A stretch of 64,000 nt of DNA from Anisakis pegreffii (Eukaryota > Nematoda > Chromadorea > Rhabditida > Anisakidae), in contig JAPYMA010000736.1 of NCBI GenBank assembly GCA_035041965.1, forward strand, positions 186,001 to 250,000. The letters are read 5' to 3'. How positions within the stretch are numbered: position 1 is the stretch's first letter; every line of letters begins with the position of its first letter. The translations under genes were made by a program, and so were the position numbers. This document shows positions 47,782 through 60,173 of the stretch, in pieces. Below the pieces are notes generated by a model. The model saw nothing but the letters and a program-made list of their open reading frames with translations, was not told the origin of the DNA and ran no database searches.

Positions 47782-50777
47782 TTGGCCTGAAATAATCGAA
47801 TAAAATACATCATCACTGATTATTGATTATTGATTAGTGAGCAACGCTTCAAAATCACTTTTTTCGTTGTTTTTTGTTGTAAAGATAGGAATTTGCAAAT
47901 ATAACACGTTTCTGCAAAAAAACAACAGGAAATCGCACGTCAAGAGCGTGAATTTTGACATAATAAGTAAGGAATGTGAGCTAAGACAAATGTTTCATTG
48001 GAGTCTGACGTGAAACTGGCTCACGGATTTCACGATAATAGAAGATTCAGTTTGATTCACAGGGCTTCTGGACCTATGATAAAGCAGCAAATGAATTCCA
48101 AGGAAACGCAAAGTGAGAATAACATTTTAAAAAATCTAAAGTGTGAAGAATTTTGTGCGCTGTCAACACGATTCCATCTAGCAGGAAGAAAATAAGTAAC
48201 ATCAAACAATAAAAATGCTCACTTCTTCAAACAATTTTACACAATTTGCATTGATTTCACATCGCCCGGTTGTCAATTATCAGCAATTAATTGAAATTGA
48301 CTAACACCCTCCACTCCACTTCTCACTGTACAATTGCATTTTCATGTGGTTACCTGTTTTCATTTGATAGGAGCGTTTGTAATTCTTGTGAATATTAGTC
48401 TCATTTGATACGCTCAATAATTCATTTTATTGGTGTAATTATTCGATTATTTGTCATAGACTTGTTGATCACGAGCGAATGAAGAAGTACTGATGATAGT
48501 GTGAGGTGCGACGATCTGTGACATTTAGGCTTAGGCTGAGGCTGAGGCTCATACCTTGAGAAGCATCTAATTTTTTAATGGATAGCGCAGCCATTTTAAT
48601 AGATTGTTTAGGTATGAACTTTTTTACATTACTAGATTCTAAACGCCGATTCTATCACTAAACGTGATCTTAGTCGAGTTTCAATGATCTACTCTTTAAA
48701 ACATATAGTAGACGGTTATTTGTAGTAAACCGATTCAATCTTAACAATGCCAATACGACACGAAATGTTTTAAATTGTCGTTAAAACAAATAAACAATTC
48801 AAAATGCATTTCTTAGAATGTTTACTTACATAATATAACATTATAAATGATCTGCTTAGTTAGCCTCTATTCCCGTCTTCATTATTATTACTATTGTTGC
48901 CATTGTTATGAGTAGTGCGCTGCGATAAACGGGGATTTTTGAGGATCTCGAGCTTGTTTCCCTGCCTCTGTCTTCGACCTTTTATTCCTTCCCCTTAACT
49001 TACTAGTTACGGGTGTAAGTAAGTCAGTACCTTACTATATCCTTACAAAGCTTACTATATCCTTACTATATCCTTACAAAGGTGTAAGTATATCAGTACC
49101 CTTACTATATCCTTACAAAGCAGTTATTATGCGAATGTTATTATCTCATATTCTAATATCTCATCAAAATTAGCACATTCTGCATTGTCCAATGTATTTT
49201 TTTGCATTTCTTTGCAGTGTTTCAGTTCTGAAACATTTTGCTTGAAGTTGAAAGCATTATTTTTTTGAAAGTAACCAGGTGACGGTCTGTTCCCATTTCA
49301 TTCTTCTTCCTCACATTCACACCTTCGTTCAGAAAGGAATTCCGTAATTCATATCAGCTGCTTGAAATCATTGTTTTGTTAGCACTGAACTGTTTGACGA
49401 TCTTCGCGGGTCTAGAGATATTTCCCGGGAAATATTGTATACATTGAACTCCGGTAGAACATCTGGATTAAGATGAGTAATACCCATCAAATCGCACATA
49501 TTCCAGTTGATCTGATATCCTCGTTTTAGCTCTCATGCAATTGATTGAGGTATATTCACATAACAATTAGATTCTCGATATTTTACTCAGAATCTTTCTG
49601 ATTAACCCACAAATGTATTGTGAATGTGAAGGAATCCTCCTCAACCTAAAATCACTCTAAATATTTGACTGGCTTCAAATAGCCACCTGTAACAAGCAGT
49701 GCCACTGATTACACCCGCAAGATTCACTGCTATGATCCAGTTTTGCTGGATCCACGTGATTTTAACAAGTTATTGGAGGTACACTAGAAAACGACAGGAT
49801 GTCGAGTATACCCGTCGGAATTTTTAAGATGTTCGCAAACAAAACACAAATCCATATGAGCTAGGACCTTAAGAATTTCTGCCTAAATGGCTAAGCATCA
49901 CTGAGTTTCTTTTAATATCTCGGAATATTAACCTATCGTTAGAGAAGTTATAAATTTACCAGTTCTATACCAGTGAATCTCTTCCCATAGAATGACGGCC
50001 AGTTTGCCCACGGGAATTGCAACAAATTGGGCAAAAGTTTGATGTAGATCAGATCAGTGCTTCAATACTTCACTATTGATTGAATCAACTGCAATAGACC
50101 GTCGCAATTCATCTAATAGAATCTTTTTCTGTCGAAATTCTTCCATATACGTATTCGATAGAATCTCTCCTACCAAGTGGTGTGCTTACTAACCGTTGAA
50201 ATGCCCATTCAAGTGAGAAATTCCATTCGTTCTCTATTGCATTTGAACGGATATCGGGCATTTGCACACCTGTGCTACATTGCTCAGGTGTGCTTACTAG
50301 GCGGAGTCTGTTTCGCAATTATTGGCGTCTTGATCAACAATGATCTTATGTTTACAAAATAAGAAAGCTTAATTTGAAGAAAATTTTAATTGCTTTCTTA
50401 ATTAATAATTATGCTTCACATTTTAACCGTCCGTGATCACTTGATTCTTTTCTGAAGATAATATCTAATAATAACGATTCCTAATTGCACATTCCGTACT
50501 CCATATCACTTTTCTTAAAGATTTTCAGACGTTTTGCTGACATTTTCAAGTCCTTTAGAATTTGAATTCCTTATATTCCTTTTATTTCTCTTTAACAAAA
50601 GTGAATCCCTTTCGGATTCCATATTCAGTCGAAAAATCGCACGAAGTGGATGCGATTTTTGAAGTGATTCGAAGCTTGAAGTGACTTACCAGATTATTCG
50701 TATGAATTACGACGTCGTCTAAATGGCTCACTCAAATTTCCATCTCTTCTAAAAAATTTTCAGCAAAAGATTTTCAG
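47782..50777. promoter_or_regulatory. Shared upstream region of the divergent channel and CIP2A genes
   Basis: Three kilobases with no convincing coding exon. The channel is transcribed leftward from here and CIP2A rightward. It contains the CTTACTATAT tandem repeat. The CIP2A ATG directly follows a splice acceptor, so its 5' UTR exon(s) should lie in this stretch. Confidence 0.45.
49012..49130. repeat. CTTACTATATCCTTACAAAG tandem repeat
   Basis: Several copies of CTTACTATATCCTTAC interleaved with GGTGTAAGTA / TCAGTACC, in the shared upstream region between the channel and CIP2A genes. Confidence 0.8.
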
Positions 50778-53700
50778 ATGCACTCCATCGACGCATCGAT
50801 CACGTCCGCATCAAATGCCGCACAGAGATTCTACAATAATGCAACGCCAGAAAATGCGAATCTATTGAATACCGAACTAAATGTGAGTGTTCTCACAAAA
50901 CATTTTCTTAAGAAGCATCGGTACTTTTGCTCTGATAACCGGCGCCACCGTGCCTCTTATCACAGATATTCGTGTGCTCATAAGCTTCACAAATAAGTCG
51001 AAGCCAATGCGTTAGCCAGATCACAGCGCTAAGCGTAAGTCTAAGCTTAAGCACACTCCTGATTTCACTTCGAATTGCATTCATACAAAGCATCGGGCAA
51101 AGCACACGGTAATCTAAGCACATGCGCACTGTGGCGCCTGTTATCAGCAAAAGTGCCGTATTTCCTTCAGAAGAGAATCCATTTTCAAAAACGAGCTCCT
51201 TGAGAAATTGCCTCACTTCAAACAGTTGAGGTGAGGAAATAGTAACGAACGCATTGAAATGATCACAAATTTCGTTAATCAAATCACTTTTCGATCATTT
51301 TTTGATCGTTGATCGTCATTGCTCTATTGCAGACTCTCATCAAACTGACGGATTCCGTTGATCCAACAGCACGCTTATCCACGAATAATGTTCACTTAAG
51401 TGAATTGTTAACGTACTGTCCAATATTACTAACTGCAAATACAACCTCGGCAATGACGCGTTCTCGATTACATTTGCTTTTGTTTAATATCGGTGAGAAT
51501 CACAATTGTTTTCTAGATTTTTGAGCACTTACAATGATATTTGTGTGTTCTTTTATGAATTAGTAATTGGATTACAAGTCAAGGCATAACCGAACTTAAG
51601 CTGGTTTACATCACTGACAATAATAAAGCATTCAGTTTCCTGTCTATAAAGGGGAAGTTAGCCAGGTTTAAGGTGGATTCCATCAATAGCAATGGCGGAA
51701 CCATTCAGCTTCTAGCTTGTAAGGGGAAAGTTTTGCTTGAAAGCATCAGATCTTTAAAATTGAGATTTCAATCGATTCATTTCAAGTTACTTTGACAGTA
51801 TTATTAAAATCATGTTATCATTTTATCCCAACTAGCATTCCCTTCATTCATATCACAATATCTTGAGACCTAATCATGAGTCGAAGGTTCCCCTTGGGCT
51901 GAAATGTCACTTCCCCAGAGCAAATAACCTGCGAATGTAATCTCCTAAACGTCGACATGCAGGCAAATTATATGAGTGATGAATTATTTTGATTGTTTGA
52001 TTGCTGAAACGTTAAGAATATAATCACGTAATGAAATTATAAATGAAAGTAAGAGTTAATTTAACAAACCCTGATCATATTTTTTCAATGCTATTTGAAG
52101 CCATCGGTAGTGTAGCTATAAGTTATTAATTAAGAATCATTTATCCGATTACACCTAGCTCAATCCAATCTAAGAATTCGTTCAGCTTAGCATAATCTTC
52201 TCGCATCTGTAGCTGTATCCTCCAATCTTAATCCATCCAAAAGACTATGAAATCTGCAATCAGCAACTTTCTGCTAACGAGATCAACAGCTCTCAGAAAT
52301 CACTGATTGCCTAATAAAAGTGCCAACGGCAAATGATAGTATTCAATGATACAGAAAGAATCAGTGAATTTTTCTGATTATTTGACTGAAAGATAAAAAT
52401 TTTCTCGGATCTCCTTCAGCCTTCAACAATATCCCGCTCCGGCGTTATCTGGCCGGTGAGCAAATGCAAATTTGTGGGCCAGTCTTCGAGTGTCTACGAC
52501 TTTCTTTACGCGATCAGTTGGGACCACAGAATCTCATCGATATCCTACGACTTTTACAGGTCAGCTCTTGAGTGAAAGCTCTTACGCGTTTCCATTTCAT
52601 GCAACAATTGAAATGGATACATCGAAATTCAAAAACGGAAACAATATATTGAAATTTTAGCATGGATAGTAGTTTACTTGAAGTATTTCAAGCGAAAAGC
52701 TACTCGATATTTGATATTTGAATGCGGAATTCCGTCGAAAAGACCTAGGAAGTGTTTTCACTGAAATGAGTTAACTGAAATGAGCAAAATTTCTATTCTT
52801 CATTGGAAGAAAATTTGTGAATAGGTAAAATTATGTGGGAATTCAAGGTACTCACCTACGAGCGATGCCTATCGTTGGGTATGTGGACAAACGATCTGAT
52901 ATCCTTCCTGTTAAGTGAAATGTTAGTTTTGTCATAATTGTTGGGTCGTATTCTATCGTACGATTAGACTCCGACTGATTGAAAACGGATGGATTTCTTT
53001 TAAGTTTCAAGTATCCGAGATAGGATTGATTTGTTGAAGGTGGCACTAGAGATAGGATTAATAAAATAGCTATATCTCCTCAACTAAGCCAAATTGCTCA
53101 GCAAAATATTTGATATTCTGAATCTAGAGGTTCTGTTGGATGGAACGGTGAGGGTAATAAAGAGGGAATAAAACTTTAAAAGAACTAAGAGCCACTTCAA
53201 TGGCATCAACCACAGTGACGAGAGATTAAGAAGTGATTTTGAGATTTATGTTGATCCTCCAACTGGAGACTGATCGTTTTTTTTTAGCAATTGTGATCAA
53301 GAACCCGAATGGATGCCATACTGCATGGCGATTCTGTGTAATCTCGCGTCGAGATCCAAATCCGTTTGTCAACGGATCAAAAAATCTGTACGTTGCTCCA
53401 ATTGTGTTTCATTTTCGTTGCCTGAAGTGAGGAGTTTTTTGATTTTCGTTAATTTACAGATCAGTTAATTGATTCAGGTTAATCAACATTAAAGTTTAAT
53501 CGTTAGAAGATTCATGTTTTCCTACGTGAAAATTTAGCCGTTGGTGAATTTGTTGGGCGTTTCATAAGGGTTTCAAATGAGGCACTTCAAGGTTCCATAT
53601 GGGGTCTCGTAAAGAATTCTTTGCTGGAATGCAGTTTTCAGTGATGTTTTCGCAGCATTCCGAAAAAGTTTTTCAACCAAAATTTCAAATCAACCAAAAG

Positions 53701-56700
53701 CTCTATCTTTTCAGTCATCCTATAAAGCGTTTAGTCGCAAGTTGTTGAAACTACTGGCGCATGACTCTCGGATTGTTGTGGTGTCGTCGTTGGTTCTAGT
53801 GGGATATCTGGAAGCCCAACTCCGAGATACGGTGCGATTAAGACTTCGTTTCCTCTATCTTTCAATTGTTTCATTATGGCATAGATTGAAACTGTTCTTT
53901 TTGTGATGATTGGTTTTTTAAATTGCCCAAATCCAAGTGCCCAAATGGAAATGGAACTTGCGGATCGGAGACACCAAAAAAATTTCTTCGTTGAATGATG
54001 ATGACCTCGTTGAAATGTGATAATTTTTTGATCACATCTTGAGAATTTTTTTTAATTTCAGGTGTTCTGTTCGCGTAATATTCCACAAACATTTCAATGT
54101 GTTTTCAATGTGCTTGTGCTCGGCGATTGCTTGATGACACGACACATCGCCGCTGATCTATTGAAACGATTGGTCGTCAGCGATACACCGAATGTCAGTT
54201 TATTAATAGATGTGTGCCTTTGTTGGTGACGAGAGCTAAATCAGTATTTTTTTGAAAAGAACCCTATAGAGTGAATTCATTCGAGTAAACATTCCTCCTA
54301 GAATCTTATTCGCTTGTTAGGGTACTTCATTTTATTTATCCAGTTCTTATCCTTCACAGCAGATCTTGCGTCGTCGTATTTTTTATCAAAGCCAATGTTG
54401 GAATAAGCCATTGATCTGTGACATTTTTAAAGCAGTATTAATTCAAGGTCTCGTCAACACCTGTAATAACGTCTACTGGTAAAGATCTCATCAATTATTC
54501 GTATTTCGAACGATCCATCCAAGCGCTAGCCTCCCTCTTCATACAGCTGGATCCAAGATCTGAGGAATCTTTAAAGGTTTATATCTTTTACTGATTACTA
54601 TTGCTGTCGTTTTGCTAATTGAACACTGCGATCGATTCGCCGTCTGTTTTACACTTATTAATCTATTTGTGGATGTTTCATAGGATTTTCACCATTGCAG
54701 ATCTACGATATCTTTCTGTCGTTTTGTTCATTGAATCAAATGCGTATTCCAATTACATTGGCTATCCTCAAATGTCCACCTAAAGAACAACGTCTCACAA
54801 CACCCGTCTTGTCGATGTGTTCTACGGCTCAAATGACATTCGATGAGGCCATCCTGCCGGATGCTCCGTTGAAAGCTGTTAAACTGCTCAGATACGTTCT
54901 GAAGGTATAAGTTCATATCGAGAATCGTATCAGTTGATACGATTCCGAATCGATTCTGGTAATCAACATGAAATCTAGGCTGCTGAGTTCGAACATTCAG
55001 AGTTATATTCATTGGAATCTAAATTATTTACCTGGAAAATTTTGTCAGAATCTTATTAGATATCCAATATTCTGACTTCCAAGTGACATTTATATTTTAG
55101 CATATGTTTCATTGTAAAAGAAACATTTCAGTCACTCTTAAAATCTCATTTTAAATGAGTAATCGTTTGATGAAATCGGAATGCATTTTCATTTGATATT
55201 GCCCAAATCGCTGAAAAATATTTCGAATATGCCCCAAAAATCTCCTGGAATTGGATGAGTGCAGCCTATTGGGCAATTGCAGGAGGCGATTGAGAGCGGT
55301 GCGCATGCTCAGGACTATGTACCGTCCGAGTTGATCCTACGATTGATCGAGGATAATATCAAGACACCAGTTGAGACTGCCAGTGAACTGGTTTCATTCC
55401 AGTGCAAACGAATAACTGAGGGTTTAAGGCTTGCCGAAAGTGAGTTTACCGCAGATATCATTGGTTATCTGGAAGAACAGATTAGATATAAGTGCTGTAT
55501 CGCTTGAAATTTGTCTGTTCCAGCTGTCTCCAACGATGATGACTTAAGGGGTGACATTCTCGACGTTGTCACAGCACCACTGTGTGCTCATATTGTCGAG
55601 TCTCAAATGCTCTCCAATCCAATCGTACCGTATATGGGTCGTCCAATTGCAATGCGCAATGAACTGCCACCCGACTGGAGGTAAGTGACCGTAACTTCGT
55701 ATAGTCCAGGATGAATTGTAATAATTCATAAGAGATATTGGTACACCACTCGGTTTCAAGCAAAACTTTCCTCCGCGAACGGGAATCAAACCCGTGACGT
55801 ATCAATTACCGGTTGGGGCTCTACCTTTGAGCTACTGCGGAGACCGTTCAGACTCTGCCGAGTGGTTGAAAGTTTTGCGCTCGAAACCGAGTGCTGTACC
55901 AATATCATTAATGTTGTGAGCCTGAGCCAGTAGGCTATGATCCGGCTTGTATCTACTATCCAATTAACTCATAAGAGCTTAACGAATGCAGTGATACAGA
56001 TAATTGGATACAGTTTATTGTATTTCTCGTTGATTTTGTATTTATGAGCAAGTTTTAAATTTTAAAAAAATTGATCAAGCAAACTTTTGACTAAGTTTCA
56101 ACGATGTTTAAAATTAAATCAGAGGAAGAAAAGATTCGAATGCCCGTGTAATTCAATGTCTTCAATTGTTTAATTCTCGAATATCTGTGAACATTGTTTG
56201 TGCGTTCCAGTGCTGACGGTGTATCAATTGTTCTCGAGCTGCTGAGGGTGCTGGCCGCTCTGAAGGACTACTCAAAACTGCATAAAGATCAATATTGGAA
56301 ACTTTTAAAGGTAGGTGATCAGCGTGTCAGCGACATTCCATTGTTAAATCACATCGTTTCCAGCGAAGAGTTATACTTGAGTGCGATTGATCTGGCGATT
56401 TGATAACTGAAATATTTTCTAAGCTGTATTGCGATTTCATTGAGCGGATATGGGATAATGCTCCTCTCTAGCTTATTCGTTTTCGTCGAGGTGTGTTCTA
56501 TTCAATTTATGAGGATTTGAGTTCGAATTGCCTTTCGATTGTTCCAGTGTAGTGTTTATTTTGATATTATTTGTGAATTATTTGTTTTTTAAAATCATGA
56601 TCGACTGAACTCTGTTGAGTGACTTTAGGACGATCGCCTGGTACCGTTTGTTGCCTATGCAATAGCGTTCGGTAATCACGAGCTAACCTACGATGCCCTT

Positions 56701-59700
56701 CTTCTCTACACACATTGTGCTCAAGTGCAGGAATTCCCAACGAAATGGTCAGGAATAAATAATATTCATCAAAAATGAATAATTTTTTGATCAATCGATT
56801 GATAATTTTGTGAAATTATCTGCCAACAGCGAAAATGTTTCAACTGAACTCTGTTGAGTGAATTGCGATGCTCAGATCAAATCTGTTGATGCTATAGAAA
56901 TCGCTATAGAAATCTCTCGAAAATCCATTGAATTGATGCTCAAAAAGATTCAGCTCTCAGTTAAAAGAGCACTGACGAGTGTAATGCACTGAATCAATGA
57001 AACAAATTGAGTATGAAAATCAATGAAGCACGGAATAAACAAAATGGCTATGTGAAGTCGTCGGATACATATCCTGCAATATCTTCAGCTACATCGATCC
57101 GTTAAGGGAATCTTCGATCATGGATCTTTTTTAAGGCTTGCTGATCTGGTGGCGAATTGTTTCACGACCGCAGCTGCTGCTGCTGGTGGTCGAGCAGGCG
57201 GTGGACCTGCGTCAATCTCAAGAAGGAACTCCGCAATGTCTTTATCCAGGTATCATGAGTGAAATTTTAAGAAGATCCGATTCGGGCACATCATCCGATC
57301 CTTAAAGTCATGTTATAAACATTTGAAGGAGTGTTTCGGAGCAACGCCTTGATGGTGTCGTCGGTGTTGATGGCTTAGGAGCCGCAGTTTCCGTGATGCC
57401 GAATGGTGGCCGCACGACACCGAATCTGGATATGCCGTTGGCAAATGGTGATTCAACAAAACAACTGGATGAGCTACTGGAGAAGATGAAGCGTGGAATC
57501 GATGTAAGTAGATGTTTGGCTCTTTGCTTTTTGGGTTTTGTTTCCGATTTTACAAATATTGTTGCTCGTTTGAAGAATATTTCATTTATAGCACAACTGC
57601 CGAGGCGGATTTAAATGCGATCGGTTATTAGAGCTTTTACTGGTGTCACGTTCTGAGTGAGCATTTTCATTGTGTTGTTTCAATTTCAGTTCAAAGACCC
57701 CCATCTGTCACAGCTGGTTATGGCGTTCGAACGGAAAATTCAGTTGCTCAAGGTTAGTTCCAGTGGATTTGTGGATTTCAGTGGATTTCAGTGGATCTAC
57801 GGAGGAAATCCACCGTAGACAGCAGTGGATTTCCTCCGTAAATGTGCATCGTTTAAAATTCATAGACTTTGATCGGCAAATTCTCATCGATAATTCAATC
57901 CTGGAATGGTTTCGGAATGGAAAACCAGTTCTGCAAAGAGCAGTTGAAAGGAATCAGTTATCAAATGAAGATGGGAGATTTCAGAATCGTGAGCTGGAGT
58001 TGGAGCAGCTGCTGATGAAAAAGGATGAGTCGTTACGACAAAGTGAGCGATTGAGGACGTTGTATTCGAGTCAAAACAATGATGCTGAGGTTATTTATTT
58101 GTTTGTTTGTTTCACAAATCGATGGTATCGTGAACAAGGATTGGGCATGGAAGCAGCTTTATGTTGAGGCTGGTTAGGTCAGTAGTCATTTGAGCAACAA
58201 TGCTGGGATTTCAGATGGATTGGATGGATTTAGAAGTGGTTTTGAGAGGAGAATGAAAGTTTGAACAAAGTAGAAGTTCAATTCAAGCTGAAGTTGAAGT
58301 GGATATTTTCAAGGTGTCAAAACTTCGGGAACTGTTAGTGGATTACGAGCGACGTATCGATGATACGAGTGTACGATTGGAGCAGCTCAATGCGGATGTG
58401 AAGGAGCGAGATGGCAGCTTGTTGTATGCTCAGCAGCAACTACAAGAGAAACTGGTGGCTTTGGATGATGCAAAAAAACGGTTTATCCTTAATATCCGTT
58501 GCTCTATCCGTGACCGGTCAGCCTAACGGACAGTTTGCCTATTCGGCGAAATATCCATTAAAAACCCTAAGTTAGGCAAACTATCCGTTAGGCAATGTCT
58601 TTAGGCAAACTGTCGTTAGGCAAATGTCTTTAGGCAGATCAACTGGGTACCGTTGCTATCATATGATTTTTCAGTGCAATTTCACGCATAGACATTATAT
58701 CGTGCGTAGTTTCCGATTCATTGATGAGACTGCGAAAATAATTTTGGCTAACTGAATCATAAGAACTAGATATTTTAGATATATCCAGATATTTTATCCA
58801 ATATTGCCTTTCTTGAGCTGAAACGTTGACAGCTCTACTCTACTAGAACCTGCGATCGCTTATCCTATCTGATTGTATCTCTTCAGTTTTGCGGTAGCTA
58901 TAACAGAGACGGAAAATCGCTCAGTTAGTAGATGTAATGCATTTGCTCAGTTTGGAAATTTCTCGAGTTCAAGCTGATATTTTTTAGGAAATTTGTTTGT
59001 TTGTTTGTTTCAGTCTCGCTGATTTAACCGAGGAAAACAACGTGTTGGTTGAGGATAATAAACAGGAACGTGAATTTTCAACGTTAACAAAGGCAAAGTA
59101 TGATGAACTCAAAGTGAAATTCGAACAGTGAGTTCATTTTAAAATTTTGAAGCTATTGAAATTTGATTTGATTGGTAGCGATTTGATCCTGGTGTTTACT
59201 TGATCCGATTCATTCGCATCATTGGAATTAACAAAAAAAATTTCAGAAGCTCATCGGCATTGATCGAAAAAGGTAAGGATTGTGTGCGACTCAGTGAGGA
59301 AATCGAGGAAATCAAAGCAGATCTATCAACGAAATGTGGAAGCATCACGAGTATGTTATGTGTCTTTGGAAGTGACATTCCGATCTGAGAACGAAAATCA
59401 CAATCAAATCATTTTAAGATGGTTTTTGAGACAATTCAGTTTAGCTTTTGAAAATGTTGATTGATTCACGAATATGCTTCCAAAATGGACAAAATTTACT
59501 GTGCTATCACAGAACTGATATTAATTTCAGGCTTGGAAGAGAGACTCCGAAATTCTGCACAAGAATTACGCGAGGCGAATCAGCAACATGAGCTTGAGGC
59601 GCGAAATCTTCAAACAAAGGTCATTTGCTGTCAAATCATTCATTTGTTTTCATCGAAGTTATCTCTTCTCCAATTCTGTGTTCTATCGACTTAAATATCG

Positions 59701-60173
59701 GATTATTGGTGGCTCTGATGAGTTATTGATAGTTCTGTTGATACGGCTGATTTATTTATTCATTTAATCAGCAAATCAAACTCATTACGAGTCAATGCCT
59801 CTCTGTTATCACCAATATCACTGATATCACATTCTTCCTTCGTTGGCATTCTTCTTTCCGCGCAGCAGCTAACGATAATAGCGTTTGGAATCATCTGTCT
59901 TCATGAAATCCGAACTTGGATTATTGATCTGGCATTTGATTATTGATCATTATTGATCTGATTATTGATCAGAGGTTTTGAGCTACTCTCCATCCCATAT
60001 TGCCAAACTTCACACTCATTGATGTTGAATATTGTTTATTTTCAAAATTGAAGTGAACTTCCACAAATTTTTAGATAAACGAACGAGATGCCGAAATTGA
60101 ACGATTGTCAAACGAACTGGCAAAAGTAATGAAATTCAAGGATCAAATGAAGAAAATGATGTCCGAAATATGA
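50778..60173 (+). CDS. CIP2A: CIP2A orthologue (cancerous inhibitor of PP2A; armadillo + coiled coil)
   Basis: 23 exons: 50778-50882, 51333-51492, 52420-52559, 52848-52921, 53288-53387, 53715-53831, 54062-54193, 54360-54447, 54485-54576, 54701-54904, 55283-55439, 55524-55680, 56211-56310, 56629-56747, 57136-57249, 57329-57503, 57690-57752, 57985-58089, 58314-58480, 59014-59127, 59247-59350, 59531-59619, 60075-60173. They total 2,775 nt, 924 residues in phase throughout; human CIP2A is 905. Matches to the human protein include VLTYERCLSLGMWTNDLISF (human [21 protein letters not shown]), KLLKLLAHDSRIVVV (TLITLLAHSSLTVVV), SRNIPQTFQCVFNVLVLGD (ARNIHQTFQLIFNILINGD), IYDIFLSFCSLNQM (VLELLLAFCSVTQL) and DDRLVPFVAYAI (DPRLITPLAFAL). 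The N-terminal ~560 residues are armadillo-like. The C-terminal ~250 are heptad coiled coil (LEERLRNSAQELREANQQ). Known in vertebrates: a dimer that inhibits PP2A-B56 and binds TopBP1 in mitosis. An acceptor abuts the ATG, so a 5' UTR exon probably exists. Confidence 0.9.
53060..53150. repeat. Partial, diverged copy of the 34990 / 253-bp repeat
   Basis: TATATCTCCTCAACTAAGCC followed by AAATTGCTCAGCAAAATATT is a diverged match to the core of the family. It lies in a CIP2A intron. Confidence 0.45.
54448..54484 (+). other. Possible 37-nt intron in the CIP2A gene
   Basis: Between CDIFKAVLIQ and LINYSYFERSIQALASL the reading frame would hit TAA at about 54480. Removing 54448-54484 (GTCTCG...GGTAAAG) restores phase and gives AVLIQDLINYSYF, which continues the armadillo alignment. 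The acceptor is purine-rich and the length is near the lower limit for animal introns. A longer intron that skips exon 54360-54447, or a sequencing frameshift, remains possible. Confidence 0.4.
55732..55905. mobile_element. Inverted-repeat element enclosing the tRNA-like sequence
   Basis: The left end (GATATTGGTACACCACTCGG, then TTTCAAGC-AAAACTTTC) recurs inverted at the right end (GAAAGTTTTGCGCTCGAAAC, then CGAGTGCTGTACCAATATC), about 40 bp each with only a few differences. The tRNA-like unit fills most of the interior. A diverged half of the same end occurs at about 24097-24130 without the tRNA part. It sits wholly within a CIP2A intron. No clear target-site duplication was found. Confidence 0.6.
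55771..55841 (-). tRNA. tRNA-like sequence, probably a pseudogene or tRNA-derived repeat
   Basis: The minus strand folds as a tRNA. The acceptor is TCCGCAG/TCGCGGA (6 of 7 pairs, one A-C mismatch), followed by TA, a D-arm GCTC-AAAGGTA-GAGC and a perfect T-arm ACGGG-TTTGATT-CCCGT. Pol III box A (TAGCTCAAAGG) and box B (GGTTTGATTCC, one change from consensus) are present. The anticodon arm is poor: CCCAA against TTGAT with loop CCGGTAA, so position 33 is C rather than U and the nominal anticodon is GGT (Thr). It lies in a CIP2A intron, inside a pair of inverted repeats. A functional tRNA is unlikely. Confidence 0.5.
57798..57840. repeat. Perfect 16-bp hairpin in a CIP2A intron
   Basis: TACGGAGGAAATCCAC and its exact reverse complement GTGGATTTCCTCCGTA are separated by 11 nt. 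GTGGATTT(CA) is also tandemly repeated just to the left (57766-57797). Confidence 0.85.
58510..58650. mobile_element. Palindromic GCCTAA-family MITE, copy E (shorter)
   Basis: A 140-bp copy lacking part of the left arm (starts TGACCGGTCAGCCTAACGG, ends GGCAGATCAACTGGGTAC). It lies in a CIP2A intron (58481-59013), 30 bp after the donor site. Confidence 0.75.
59750..60005. repeat. Dispersed repeat S, copy 3
   Basis: Near-identical to 18108-18335, with a short insertion of TATTGATC repeats around 59938-59970. It fills over half of the last CIP2A intron. Confidence 0.8.

Noticed and set aside
55771..55841. Functional tRNA-Thr (GGT anticodon)
   Set aside because: The anticodon stem pairs poorly, position 33 is C and the acceptor has a mismatch; it is kept only as a tRNA-like sequence.
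13757..58650. CRISPR-like array, because of the regularly spaced TTTGCCTAACGGACAG blocks
   Set aside because: The blocks have no unique spacers and form one palindrome per copy; the host is eukaryotic and the copies are dispersed in introns.
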